Source of the DNA: Labrenzia sp. VG12
GTDB lineage: Bacteria > Pseudomonadota > Alphaproteobacteria > Rhizobiales > Stappiaceae
Reading direction: 5' to 3'
Length of the DNA stretch: 64,000 nt
Assembly (NCBI RefSeq): GCF_002237595.1
Contig: NZ_CP022529.1
Location: 868,001 to 932,000 of the forward strand
The notes under the pieces were generated by a model. The model worked only from the letters and a program-made list of their open reading frames with translations, did not search any database and was not told the origin of the DNA. The translations under genes were made by a program, and so were the position numbers. Every line of letters starts with the position of its first letter. Within the stretch, counting starts at the first letter, position 1. Below, piece after piece: positions 51,901 through 59,741 of the stretch.

Positions 51901-53523
51901 CCATTGCGACCCGTTGCCGGAAAACACAAACCCGACCTTCGCGTCCGGCTTGATGATGCTTCCGGAGACAAGGTCCGACCGGTCTTCACCATCCTCGGAG
52001 AAGCCGCGCAGGGCTTCCAGTTTCTCTTCCCTGGTCTTGCCGAGCACCACAAGGCGTTCGGACAGAAGGTCCCGGCTGTGCGCGCTCGAGGCAATCACGG
52101 CGCCGGCTTCCTCGTCGGAAGCGCTGTCCAGCCGGTTGGCGAAGCGCGCTGCGAGGTCCTTGAGGGCTTCGGCAGATCGAGCGCTCAGGACAAGGGGTGC
52201 CGAGTCCCGTGCATTTGAGGCGGGTGTGGTTACCGGATCAGGATCGCCGATAACGGCGTGTGCGTTGGTGCCGCCAAAGCCGAAGGAGTTGATGCCGGCC
52301 AGACGGCGTTTGTCGTCGCGCTGAAGCGGCATCGCCTCACCTGCGACCTTCAGGTTGAGGTCCTCAAAGGGAATGTCCGGATTGGGTGTCCGGAAATGCA
52401 GCGATTCTGGCAGCAGGTCCTCACGCAATGCCATGACGGACTTCAGCATGCCGATCAGGCCCGAAACCGGTTCCAGGTGTCCGACGTTGGTTTTGACCGA
52501 GCCGATCGGCAAGGCGTCGCTGCGTTTCTGCCCGATGACGCGGCCGAGTGCATCCGCTTCGGCAGGGTCGCCAACGCGCGTGCCCGTGCCATGCGCCTCA
52601 ATGAAGGCCAGGGCTTCCGGGTCGATCTCGAGACCCTCGTAGATTTCGCGCAGCAGGTCTGCCTGGGCATACGGGGAGGGCAGGGAAAGACCGACGGTTC
52701 GGCCATCGGCATTGATGCCGGTCGCCAGGACCTTGCCATGGCTCTGGGTGCCTTCCGGCAACCCGGCTCTAGCGGCCCGCAAGACGACAACCGCACCACC
52801 TTCCGATCGCACATAGCCGTCGCCATTGGCATCAAACGCCTGGCACAGGCCCGTAGGCGACAGCATGGTCGCCCGAGAAAACCCGACGAAGGCGAAGGGG
52901 CTGAGCAGCAGGCTGACGCCGCACACGATTGCGGTGTCGATTTGTCCGCTCTCCAGCGCTGAAACAGCCTCATGCAAGGCGACGATGGACGAGGAGCACG
53001 CCGTATCAACCGTGAAACTCGGCCCGCGCAGGTCGTAGATATACGAGATCCGGTTGGAAACGATCGACAAGGTATTGCCGGTCATGAACTGCATGTCGGC
53101 GACCGGTGGATCGACAATAAAGCGATGGTGGTAATCCAGGGAGGAAGCGCCGACATAAACGCCAGTGGTTGTTCCGGCCAGGTCGCTTGGCTTGAGTTTG
53201 GCGTGTTCGAGGGCTTCCCAGACCAGCTGCAGCAAAAGGCGCTGTTGCGGGTCCATCTGAACGGCCTCACGTGGCGAAATGCCGAAGAAGGCAGGGTCAA
53301 AACCCCATACGTCGTCCAATTGACCTGCGGCCCAGGTGTAGGTCTTTCCAGAAGTGCTCTGGACCGGGTGACCGAACCTAGCCAGAGGCCAACGGTCTTC
53401 CGAGACGGACGTAACGGAACACCGACCGCTTTTCAGCAGTGTCCAGAACTCGTCAGAATTGTTGGCTCCGGGGAGCCGGGTAGAATATCCGAGAATATCG
53501 ATGTTGGAAGTGAGCGACGCCAC
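45901..53523 (-). CDS. rkpA: Highly reducing type I polyketide/fatty acid synthase, RkpA-like
   Basis: A 2540-residue multidomain synthase, close in size to Sinorhizobium RkpA, needed there for the K-antigen lipid. Domains: KS about 5-430 (Cys176 in DTACSSS, His311 in EAHGTGT, His349 in NVGHLEP); AT about 530-830 (Ser622 in GHSVGE; YPYHS near 726); DH about 895-1200 (His928, Asp1091); a methyltransferase-like fold with a degenerate SAM loop (LLVGANGGLAS) and a structural pseudo-KR to about 1770; ER about 1790-2095 (HGGAGGVGLAAL); KR about 2125-2310 (GGFGGFGAALL, YVAANGYLEGL); ACP about 2420-2490 (Ser2451 in GMDSL). No thioesterase follows, so release needs another enzyme. GTG start. Confidence 0.92.
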   Translation of the reverse strand: MASLTSNIDILGYSTRLPGANNSDEFWTLLKSGRCSVTSVSEDRWPLARFGHPVQSTSGKTYTWAAGQLDDVWGFDPAFFGISPREAVQMDPQQRLLLQLVWEALEHAKLKPSDLAGTTTGVYVGASSLDYHHRFIVDPPVADMQFMTGNTLSIVSNRISYIYDLRGPSFTVDTACSSSIVALHEAVSALESGQIDTAIVCGVSLLLSPFAFVGFSRATMLSPTGLCQAFDANGDGYVRSEGGAVVVLRAARAGLPEGTQSHGKVLATGINADGRTVGLSLPSPYAQADLLREIYEGLEIDPEALAFIEAHGTGTRVGDPAEADALGRVIGQKRSDALPIGSVKTNVGHLEPVSGLIGMLKSVMALREDLLPESLHFRTPNPDIPFEDLNLKVAGEAMPLQRDDKRRLAGINSFGFGGTNAHAVIGDPDPVTTPASNARDSAPLVLSARSAEALKDLAARFANRLDSASDEEAGAVIASSAHSRDLLSERLVVLGKTREEKLEALRGFSEDGEDRSDLVSGSIIKPDAKVGFVFSGNGSQWAGMGQEAYQADTVFRTAFDKVDKIFMGLSGWSLVTTLFADDLEADLERSEVAQPLLFAIQVGIVESLRERGITADGTAGHSVGEVAAAWCAGALDLEQAVRVIRARSSEQEVVRDLGSMAALLLPAEQAVAAIEESGLPRLELAADNSPRSVTISGDSDSLDAFAKFARKKKWAMRRLNLAYPYHSALVDLIEEPLLDALKGLSPKTASLPFYSTVTPDETDVQVSADYWWRNVRRPVRFAAAMENMAADDFAVLVEIGPKPVLGTYINDVLRAKGKKAKVLETLKEPPKKQTAAPKGNPLERIAASVLANGGVTDLTQYVGPKPASLVSLPSYPWQNTAYKPESSPERVDFMFGQTWPLLGHRLRQDAAEWFNHIDSGSLPFLQDHKVEDSVVFPAAGYIEMCLRAALRWTRADQIELCDLDIIRPLVIEGDEVWETQVRISSDDHVVEVLSRPRLSDNDWSLNARGTFQTPSTPSRSPWLRGSEEMVSELDHQALYELTKTFGLNYGPAFRRADRVIKHSQTSATVTLLERDESVSSHSFALCPTLVDSGFHGLFALLDEVEDVPQNTSFLPIRLGTLRLLAPEIHPTSVRIEVTKASPRSIEAGFEFLDGDGQVVARLSKTRFKAVTLGQETRPDDLVYRQIATILPERNRVSPLEAIFPGLDELAQKLDLAGSEDQELEDSRVLIEALGRSVVHQTLFDLYGARTVALADLVAAEELHETAAPLAASMFAWLVESELCVESDEGYALTDPAGLPSAGDLLQALTDGGGEHIAEAALLARLWTGLKEILQDGLLETAGQEYSSSLFDAYRSSAPARTELSASLRKICQDLVTQWPSDQALRILLVGANGGLASWIDKKLDPTNMALVVTDATAAAVGRGERLWQGSAATEFVEPTDAEFTFERHFDLLLFDTSLSEFDAETLKRLVQALVPGGMAVSAEALPNPLADLIMGVGSDWWQESASVEFPVSRQQSDWTKALEAAGLRSVETLPLKSSLVEADLVCARAVEVQEDAPTVEEAEASDADQSVAEQKSYLLLTDADGPSHRLAEGLKACLERNGHAATLLVPGGVTEQLDDNTWSAALEAEQEADTPDQALSDLLTSHDGRVVHLLGAYAKSDDALASVDTRAHSLMVILKALGANTGDIALLAPAGAQDIAGGRSAAPDQAGFWAFGRVVMNEYPDANLKLIDVSPDLEPGIAAARVADEILVSNGEREIVLDSETRSGIRLLKGGVLSDTRLAEDADPAMRLDILRQGSLDQLSWQTVERKQLTGKDVEIAVEASGLNFRDVMWALGLLPEEALEDGFAGPTLGMECCGRVVNVGPDVTRFQPGDKVITFAPACFATHVTVDESGCAPMPSTVSAEEAATIPVTFLTAYYALVHLAALSEGETVLIHGGAGGVGLAALQIAKWRGAKIIATAGSEDKRNTLSLLGADVVLDSRSLAFVDAVMEETAGEGVDVVLNSLFGEAMERSIDVLKPFGRFLELGKRDYYGNTRIGLRPFRQNLTYFGIDADQLLTRQPKLAVDLFVKLVELFENGTLRPLPHRVFEAADVVDAFRLMQQAGHIGKIVIRPPEVPAAQPAVRDIAFDGDAVYLVAGGFGGFGAALLHRLADHGARSLAVLSRRGDASEEAQEVISQLAERGVDVKGYACDITDEDAVKRVLTDIRADGKPLKGIFHTAMVLNDVLIANMDHEGLTRVLAPKVRGAELLDRLTLDDPLDHFVLYSSATTLVGNPGQANYVAANGYLEGLARKRRLEGRPGLAVAWGAISDAGYLARNEDVNEMLSRKLGRHALTAKEALDGLMSLMAQDNGQDARLASLGYARIDWQAARKDLALVGTPLVSLLGLGDEDDAGGDGMIDLAAMLEGMDQVTAAQTVAKLLAAEIGKILRIAPEEIDPHKPLSDIGMDSLMALELRMSAERQLGIDIPLMSLANGATLIDLSGRVANRVLGEENASGISDETQQLASLHMDDKRPEDEDLSDVAAEVENKSRELGSFL

Positions 53524-53890
53524 AGAACAACCTGTTTTTATTTGTTGAGAACAGTCAAGTTATTGATACTTCACAAGAAAATTAAAAGCTGCTATTGCTC
53601 ATTCAAATTACTCCCTCATATTCAAACTCCGGCACCATCGGTCATTGCCAGCACCGCCGCGAACGAGTTTATCCCATGGCCATGACCGTTTCCAGCTGTC
53701 AGGAAATGGCTGAGTCAGGGAACCTTTATCCTAGACTGAATAGCTGTGGAAGGTACATCGCGCAAAAAAAAACGCAGCTCTTCCTTGTGTTAACACTAAC
53801 CGTTGCCGGTCCAGGAAGCGCTTGGGCGAATAAAGGAGAAAAAAAGAAAACGCCCGATCCGGGGATCGGGCGCTCGTCTTGCCTGAAAGG
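53524..53890. other. Intergenic region with polyketide synthase promoter side and mttB terminator
   Basis: About 367 bp. The left part (53524-53620) is unusually A/T-rich and should contain the rkpA promoter. The right end contains the mttB terminator. No open frame here is convincing. Confidence 0.6.
53840..53872 (-). terminator. Rho-independent terminator of the mttB-family gene
   Basis: Stem CGCCCGATCC / GGATCGGGCG (53851-53860 and 53863-53872) with an A-rich run on its left that reads as a T tract on the minus strand. 18 bp past the stop codon. Confidence 0.9.
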
Positions 53891-55429
53891 TCACACATTA
53901 CTGTCCGGGAAAGAGGCTTTCCGCTCGGCCATGAAGGCCAGCAGCGCCTCGTCGATGGCCGGATCGAGTTCCGGTCCGGAATAGGCCCTCAACTGTTCCT
54001 TCCAACGGGCATTTGCCCGTTTTGCCGCATCCAGTTCGCCGTCTGCCAGCCACTGCTCGAAAGAATTGTTGTCCGCGATCGACGAGCGGAAGAAGGCGCT
54101 TTCGAAATTGCGCTGCGTATGAGCGGCGCCCAGGAAATGTCCGCCGGGGCCGACTTCCTGGAGCGCGTCCATGGCAAGTGTCTCGTCGGAGATCTCGATG
54201 CCCTTGGCAAGCACGTGCATCATGCCGAGCTGGTCGGCATCCATGACAAATTTCTCGTAGGAGGAACACAGGCCGCCTTCCAGCCAGCCTGCGGAGTGAA
54301 GGCAGAAATTCACACCGGATTGAACCGTGGCCAGGATGGTCTGTGCGGATTCCTGGGCCGACTGGGCATCCGGTACCTTGGAGGCTGTGAAGGAGCCGCC
54401 GGATCGGAAGGGCAGCTTGAGGCGGCGGGCGAGTTTGGCCGCGCCGTTCAGCAACAGCGATCCTTCCGGGCTGCCGAAGGTCGGGGCACCGGATTGCATG
54501 GAAATGGAGCTGACAAAAGCGCCGAATACAACAGGCGCACCTGGACGGACCAGCTGTGTCAGCGCGCAGCCGGCAAGGGCCTCGGCCAGAACCTGCGACA
54601 GCGTGCCGGCAACGGTGACCGGGCTCATCGCGCCGGCAAGAATGAACGGCGAGACGATACAGGCCTGATTGTGACGTGCGTAGACCTTGAGCGCACCGAG
54701 CATGGTGGCGTCAAATACGAGCGGCGAGTTGGCGTTGATCAGCTGGATCATGACGCAGTTCTGATCGACGAATTCTTCGCCAAACGTTATCTGCGCCATC
54801 TTCACCGAATCCTCGGCCCGCTCCGGTGCTGTCACGGAACCCATGAACGGCTTGTCCGAGTATTTGATATGGGAATAGACCATATCGAAATGGCGCTTGT
54901 TCACCGGAAGGTCGACGGGCTCGCAGACCGTGCCGCCTGAGTGATGAAGCCAGGGCGACATGTAGGCCAGTTTCACGAAATTGCGGAAATCCTCGATCGT
55001 GCCGTATCGGCGGCCCTGATCGAGATCGGTTACAAAGGGAGGGCCGTAGACGGGGGCAAGCACCAGATTGTTGCCACCGATCTCGACGTTGCGGGCAGGG
55101 TTGCGCGCATGCTGGGTGAATTGCGCAGGAGCAGTCTTGACGATTTCGCGCAGCATGCCCTTTTCGAAATAGACCCGTTCGCCATCGACCCGTGCACCGG
55201 CCTGTTTCCAGATATCGAGCACTTCCGGGTCTTCGCGGAACTCGAGGCCGATTTCGGCCAGGATGCGGTCGGCATTGGCCTCGATGCGTTCCGCGCCTTC
55301 ATCGCTCAAAAACTCGTAATTCGGGATATTGCGCGAAATATAGGGAACGGATTGTCCGCTCGGGCCGGCCTGGCGCCGCTCGCGGCGGGCGTTTCTACCT
55401 CGACGGCCTGATGGGGCGGCGTCTGACAT
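53891..55429 (-). CDS. MttB-family methyltransferase, non-pyrrolysine type
   Basis: A 512-residue protein of the trimethylamine methyltransferase (MttB) superfamily. After a basic N-terminus (SGRRGRNARRERRQAG), the barrel shows YEFLSDEGAERIEANADRI, GGTVCEPVDLPVNKRHFDM, INANSPLVFDATMLGALKVY, and QEVGPGGHFLGAAHTQRNF. No in-frame stop replaces pyrrolysine, so it belongs to the large group acting on quaternary amines such as glycine betaine, moving a methyl to a corrinoid protein. No corrinoid protein gene is in view. ATG 55429 has GGGAG 8 bases upstream. Divergent from a betaine-homocysteine methyltransferase gene. Confidence 0.88.
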   Translation of the reverse strand: MSDAAPSGRRGRNARRERRQAGPSGQSVPYISRNIPNYEFLSDEGAERIEANADRILAEIGLEFREDPEVLDIWKQAGARVDGERVYFEKGMLREIVKTAPAQFTQHARNPARNVEIGGNNLVLAPVYGPPFVTDLDQGRRYGTIEDFRNFVKLAYMSPWLHHSGGTVCEPVDLPVNKRHFDMVYSHIKYSDKPFMGSVTAPERAEDSVKMAQITFGEEFVDQNCVMIQLINANSPLVFDATMLGALKVYARHNQACIVSPFILAGAMSPVTVAGTLSQVLAEALAGCALTQLVRPGAPVVFGAFVSSISMQSGAPTFGSPEGSLLLNGAAKLARRLKLPFRSGGSFTASKVPDAQSAQESAQTILATVQSGVNFCLHSAGWLEGGLCSSYEKFVMDADQLGMMHVLAKGIEISDETLAMDALQEVGPGGHFLGAAHTQRNFESAFFRSSIADNNSFEQWLADGELDAAKRANARWKEQLRAYSGPELDPAIDEALLAFMAERKASFPDSNV

Positions 55430-55745
55430 TTTGATTGCTCCCGAAAAGATGCATATTAGTTTGCGCGTAGTCTTGATCAGACAGTGCGGTCGCCCGGCTC
55501 CAGATCCGTCGCGCAATGCCGCAAATGCGTCATGTCGCTTTGTTGCTCCATTTTGTCTCAGAAGTCCATTGACTTCATCGGCACGAACACCGTACAGCCG
55601 CTAGCAAATGCTTGGCTGAGCACCCTTGATGCTGCTACAGCGTTTCTTCACAAACAGGATCAGCGCCTGAAACGCCGGGGCTTGTCACTTCAGGCAGGCC
55701 AACCCGTTTTCGGGGCCCAAGACAGACACAACGAAAGATCATCGC
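55430..55745. other. Divergent promoter region between mttB-family gene and bmt
   Basis: About 316 bp with both promoters. A 6-bp inverted repeat CCTGAA / TTCAGG lies at 55666-55671 and 55689-55694, about 55 bp before bmt. I looked for SAM-II, SAM-V and SAH riboswitch cores and did not find a convincing match. Confidence 0.5.
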
Positions 55746-56774
55746 ATGTCCAAGCTGGAAAATCTGCTGGCCGCCAAGGGGGCATTGCTCGCGGACGGGG
55801 CGACAGGGACCAATCTCTTTGACATGGGGTTGTTGTCCGGCGACGCGCCGGAACTCTGGAACACGGACGAACCGGACAAGATCAGGGCTTTGCACCAGTC
55901 CTTTGTTGATGCAGGGTCCGACATCATCTTGACCAACACCTTCGGCGGCAATCGCCACAGGCTCAAGCTGCACAACGCCCAGGACCGGGTAAAGGAACTC
56001 AACATCGCCGGTGTCCATCTGGCCAAGGAAGTGGCGGCGACCGTTGAACGGGAGGTTCTGATCGGCGGATCTGTCGGGCCGACCGGCGAACTGTTTCAGC
56101 CGCTCGGCGCCCTGAGCTATGAAGACGGTGTTGCTGCGTTCAAGGAACAGATGGAGGGCCTTGTCGAAGGCGGCGCCGATATCCTCTGGGTCGAAACCAT
56201 GTCGGCGGTGGAAGAAATGAAAGCCGCCGCGGAAGCCGCACAGGCCTTCGACTTGCCGCTGGTGATCACGGCAAGCTTCGACACGGCCGGCAAGACCATG
56301 ATGGGGCTTGCGCCAAAGGGACTGGGCGATCTGCAGTCGCAATTTGCCTGCACGCCGGTGGCCATCGGCTCGAATTGCGGCGTCGGCGCGTCCGACCTGC
56401 TGGCGGCGATCATGGAAATCACCGAGGCCTATCCAGATGCGATTGTCGTTGCCAAGGCCAATTGCGGCATTCCGCAGATCCAGGGGGACGAGGTCGTCTA
56501 TACCGGTACGCCGGAGCTGATGGCCAAATACACGCACATGGCGCTGGATGCCGGTGCCCGGATCATCGGTGGCTGCTGCGGCACCTCTCCGGTTCACCTT
56601 GCGGCCATGCGCGGAGCGCTTGACGTGCACACTGCCGGCAACCGGCCGACCCTGGAAAAGGTGCTGGAGGAAATCGGGCCGCTGGTGTCTCCTCCCAACA
56701 AGGAAGCGGATGCAGCGAGGGCCGAAGGCGAGGGAGCCGGTTCGGGGCGCCGCCGCGGTCGCAGGCGCGGCTAA
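55746..56774 (+). CDS. bmt: Betaine-homocysteine S-methyltransferase
   Basis: A 342-residue homocysteine methyltransferase. It starts LLADGATGTNLFDMGLLSGD, has TNTFGGNRHRLKLHN and GGSVGPTGELFQPLG, and binds zinc through the Cys of GSNCGVGASD and the pair in IGGCCGTSPVHLAAM. Such proteins move a methyl from glycine betaine or S-methylmethionine to homocysteine. The C-terminal tail is Arg/Gly-rich and not catalytic. Divergent from an MttB-family gene, which suggests a shared betaine or methylamine one-carbon route. Confidence 0.88.
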   Translation: MSKLENLLAAKGALLADGATGTNLFDMGLLSGDAPELWNTDEPDKIRALHQSFVDAGSDIILTNTFGGNRHRLKLHNAQDRVKELNIAGVHLAKEVAATVEREVLIGGSVGPTGELFQPLGALSYEDGVAAFKEQMEGLVEGGADILWVETMSAVEEMKAAAEAAQAFDLPLVITASFDTAGKTMMGLAPKGLGDLQSQFACTPVAIGSNCGVGASDLLAAIMEITEAYPDAIVVAKANCGIPQIQGDEVVYTGTPELMAKYTHMALDAGARIIGGCCGTSPVHLAAMRGALDVHTAGNRPTLEKVLEEIGPLVSPPNKEADAARAEGEGAGSGRRRGRRRG

Positions 56775-56832
56775 CAGACCAGAAGAAGGGCGCTGGCAAT
56801 TCAGGCGCCCCATATTCCCGTCATGCCAGGCC

Positions 56833-57333
56833 TCAGCAGGGGCCGGGCGAGGCGCTTTCGAAAGATGCGCCGGATTTACGCAGAGTCGCGGAGACGATGC
56901 CCATCGGCTGATACGGCGGATCAGTCTGCATGCCTGGATTGGTCATGTGGATCTTGTAGCAGCCGGTGAAGGTCTCGCTGGTGCCGTCTTTCTTCGAAGC
57001 GGATATGGCAACCGGCAGGGCCCAGTAGATCTGTCCCGCTCCCGGGTCGGGCGCCGTTTCTCCGAACTTGACCTTGACAGCGCCGGTATCCGCATAGCCT
57101 TTCACCCAGGCTTCAAACTCCTTTGGTGCGGATCCTTCGGCGAAATATCCATAGGCCTGTGCATAGCTTTGCTGGCTGATGGCAGCATAATAACTTTCCA
57201 CCAGCGTCTGCGGGCTGGACCGGTTGTCCATGTACGTCCAGTTATCGGCTGCTGCCGGTGCCGCCAGGCTGGCAACGCCTGTTGCCACCAGCATTGCGGA
57301 CAACCGAGTGTATTTGGCTCGAGGCAATCTCAT
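56833..57333 (-). CDS. Exported protein of unknown function
   Basis: A 166-residue protein with a signal peptide (LSAMLVATGVASLAAPAAA) and a mature domain starting NWTYMDNRSSPQTLVESYYA. A pattern of helix, YFAEGSAPKEFEAWVKGYAD and later beta strands is faintly like an NTF2-type fold, which I cannot confirm. Two Cys (TGCYKI and the C-terminal GPC) might pair. I do not recognise a family. It precedes a small monooxygenase-type gene by its stop-start spacing on the same strand but in the opposite order. Confidence 0.75.
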   Translation of the reverse strand: MRLPRAKYTRLSAMLVATGVASLAAPAAADNWTYMDNRSSPQTLVESYYAAISQQSYAQAYGYFAEGSAPKEFEAWVKGYADTGAVKVKFGETAPDPGAGQIYWALPVAISASKKDGTSETFTGCYKIHMTNPGMQTDPPYQPMGIVSATLRKSGASFESASPGPC

Positions 57334-57364
57334 CACTTCGTGCTCCCTTGTTCAGGACGGCTGT

Positions 57365-57661
57365 TCAGAGGGTTTCAATGGCCTCCGGTTGGATGATCTC
57401 GACGCTCTTGTCGACGACAAGCGGGCGTGCTGCCTCTCGCCAGGCAGAAAGATGCGGTGTGGCAAAATGGGCCTCCAGCGCCTGCCGGTCCTGCCAGCGT
57501 TCCACAAAGACAAGCGTGTTCGGGTCGCTGACACTTTGGTGCAGATCGTAGGACAGGCAGCCGTCTTCCCTGCGGGTGGCCTCGATACAGATTTGGCTCG
57601 CCGAGATCAGTTGTTGCCGGTTCTCTTCGGTTGTCTGGAGGGTCGCGATCACGAAAATCAT
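57365..57661 (-). CDS. Antibiotic biosynthesis monooxygenase-domain protein (YgiN-like)
   Basis: A 98-residue ABM-fold protein: MIFVIATLQTTEENRQQLIS, EDGCLSYDLHQSVSDPNTL, VFVERWQDRQALEAHFATPH. These dimeric ferredoxin-like proteins are often quinol or small-aromatic monooxygenases without cofactors. ATG 57661 has AGGA 6 bases upstream, which is better than the in-frame start five codons earlier. It lies 31 bp before the exported unknown gene, likely one transcript. Confidence 0.88.
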   Translation of the reverse strand: MIFVIATLQTTEENRQQLISASQICIEATRREDGCLSYDLHQSVSDPNTLVFVERWQDRQALEAHFATPHLSAWREAARPLVVDKSVEIIQPEAIETL

Positions 57662-57863
57662 TCTGGTTCCTGTCAATTGTCAGAAGGGATTTGGTGTGAC
57701 GGGTGTCCGGCCACGGGACACGCCGCATGCAGGTGATTTGCCTGATCCATTACATGTTGTTTCCGTGACGCAATCAAAAGTTTATTGAGTTTAGATGCCA
57801 AGATGTTACTTGAACGCCGAGATCGCTCCGTGACAGGGGCGACCTGAGTGCGGGGACAGTGAC

Positions 57864-59207
57864 TTGAGACTTTTCGGACTGATTTTGATTGCTGCGGCGA
57901 GCCTTGTGCCGCTGATCTGGTTTGCGCCGCTTGCCGCCGAGCGGGATCCGGTCGCCGTTTTCAGTCAGTATATCGGGTCGGCTGCCCTGATCCTGATGGG
58001 CATCAACCAGTTCATTGCGACCCGGGCGCCCGGACTGGAGACCGTTTTCGGGCCGCTCGACCGCATCTATGTGCTGCACAAGTGGCTTGGCGTCATTGCA
58101 ATGGTCTGCCTCGGTCTGCACGACATTATCGACGCGGAGATGAACGGATTGCGTGGTGGGCCCCTGGCAGGCATTGCCGAAGACATCGGCGAGGTCAGCC
58201 TCTATGGCCTGCTGATCCTCGTCCTGGCCTCCGTGATAACCTTCATTCCCTACCATCTCTGGAAGTGGAGTCACCGCCTGATCGGCATCTTCTTCTTCAT
58301 GGGTGCGTTTCACTACTTTTTCATCGAAAAACCGTTCTCGAATTTCGATCCGCTGGGCCTCTATGTTTCCGCATTCTGTGTACTCGGTCTTGTCAGCTAT
58401 GTCTGGATGTCATTGCTGCGCCCGATGGCGCCACGCGGTCATGGCTACAAAGTGTCTTCCGTCCGCCATCTTGGCGGTCTGACAGAAGTGGAGCTTCAGC
58501 CAAAGGGCAGGGGATTGAAACACAAGCCGGGCCAGTTTGCTTTTCTGGCCGTCAAGGGAAGCGGCTTGTCCGAGGAGCATCCCTTCACGCTCTCCAGCGC
58601 GCCACGTGACGACAGGTCACTGCGTTTTTCAGTCAAGGATCTTGGCGACTATACACGGCGCTTGCGGCGCGAACTTAAGGAAGGCATGGAGGCGACCGTT
58701 TCCGGCCCCTTTGGTCATTTCTCCATGCCATCTGGCCGGGACCCGCAAGTCTGGATCGGGGCCGGGGTCGGCATCACGCCGTTTCTGGCCTTTGCCGAAA
58801 GCCTGAAATCCGCCGATGCCGGTACGGTGAAGCTCTATTACTGCGTCCGTGAACGCGACGACATTCCCTATGCGATGGATCTGGAACGCCTTGCCGAGGA
58901 GGTCGGCAACCTGGAACTGGTGATCGTCAATTCCAATGAGGGCGTGCGGTTGACACCGGAGCGCATTGAAGCGGATCTGGGTGGTGGTCTGCGCCAGGCC
59001 CATGTGTTCTTCTGCGGCCCCGTCGCCATGCGCAAGGCCCTCAAGTCCGGCCTGGTGCTGAAAGGCTTGCGGGCCAGCCGTTTCCATTTCGAAGAGTTCG
59101 AGATGCGAACCGGCATAGGTCTCAACGCCCTGGCGGCCTGGATCTGGGACAAGGGCATCTACGCCTTCGAAAAACGTCGCGCGGCCAAGACCCAGCCAGC
59201 AGAATAA
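57864..59207 (+). CDS. Ferric-reductase-like flavocytochrome
   Basis: A 447-residue protein: an N-terminal membrane domain of about 190 residues with heme-ligand His in VLHKWLGVIAMVCLGLHD and WSHRLIGIFFFMGAFHYF, then a ferredoxin-NADP reductase module with the FAD motif HPFTLSSAP, NADPH motif GAGVGITPFLAFAE, and FCGPVAMRKAL. It should move electrons from cytoplasmic NAD(P)H across the membrane, to ferric iron or oxygen. The TTG start has GGGGA 7 bases upstream, and the nearest in-frame GTG upstream is followed by a stop. Confidence 0.88.
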   Translation: MRLFGLILIAAASLVPLIWFAPLAAERDPVAVFSQYIGSAALILMGINQFIATRAPGLETVFGPLDRIYVLHKWLGVIAMVCLGLHDIIDAEMNGLRGGPLAGIAEDIGEVSLYGLLILVLASVITFIPYHLWKWSHRLIGIFFFMGAFHYFFIEKPFSNFDPLGLYVSAFCVLGLVSYVWMSLLRPMAPRGHGYKVSSVRHLGGLTEVELQPKGRGLKHKPGQFAFLAVKGSGLSEEHPFTLSSAPRDDRSLRFSVKDLGDYTRRLRRELKEGMEATVSGPFGHFSMPSGRDPQVWIGAGVGITPFLAFAESLKSADAGTVKLYYCVRERDDIPYAMDLERLAEEVGNLELVIVNSNEGVRLTPERIEADLGGGLRQAHVFFCGPVAMRKALKSGLVLKGLRASRFHFEEFEMRTGIGLNALAAWIWDKGIYAFEKRRAAKTQPAE

Positions 59208-59309
59208 CCGGTTGCCCATCAGGACGCGCTTGCAATTTCTGCCTTTTGACCTTTACGTAAAAGCGAGCTGCATTTGCGGCGCGTTTTTAGGGGTATAGGG
59301 AAACAGAAA

Positions 59310-59735
59310 ATGCATCCGGTAATGACGGGCGACGAGATCATGGCAATGCTGGACGACGTGTTCCCGCAGATCCATGCCGGCGGGCGGGTTTATGCCATCG
59401 ACGGTGTGTCACCTGGGGAAGCCAGCGTGCGCCTCAGCGCCAACGAATTGCATCTAAGGCCCGGCGGGACGGTTTCGGGGCCTTCGATGATGGCGCTTGC
59501 CGATCTGGCGGCCTATGTCGTGATCCTTGCCCATATCGGCCCGGAGGCCCTGGCGGTAACCACCAATCTTAACATCAACTTTCTGCGCAAGCCGGAGCCC
59601 GGAGACCTGATCGCAACCTGCCGTCTCCTGAAACTGGGCAAGCGGCTGGCCGTGGTCGACTGCGGCATTGCCGGGGAGGGGCAGGAAGACCTGGTTGCCC
59701 ACGCGACCGCGACCTATTCGGTGCCGCCGCGCTGA
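59310..59735 (+). CDS. PaaI-type hotdog thioesterase
   Basis: A 141-residue hotdog-fold protein. The helix-strand motif LRPGGTVSGPSMMALADLAA (Gly-Gly plus a catalytic acid in the helix) and LNINFLRKPEPGDLIATCRL fit the PaaI/YiiD-like acyl-CoA thioesterases. Substrate unknown. The ATG at 59310 follows AGGG; a TTG 36 bases earlier is weaker. It ends 6 bp before the stop of the convergent diguanylate cyclase gene. Confidence 0.88.
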   Translation: MHPVMTGDEIMAMLDDVFPQIHAGGRVYAIDGVSPGEASVRLSANELHLRPGGTVSGPSMMALADLAAYVVILAHIGPEALAVTTNLNINFLRKPEPGDLIATCRLLKLGKRLAVVDCGIAGEGQEDLVAHATATYSVPPR

Positions 59736-59741
59736 TGATCG

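Noticed and set aside
53891..55429. Pyrrolysine-containing trimethylamine methyltransferase
   Set aside because: The frame is open throughout with no internal amber codon, so it is the non-pyrrolysine branch.
55430..55745. SAM- or SAH-sensing riboswitch before bmt
   Set aside because: Methionine-cycle context made it plausible, but I could not find the conserved cores; only a 6-bp inverted repeat is present.
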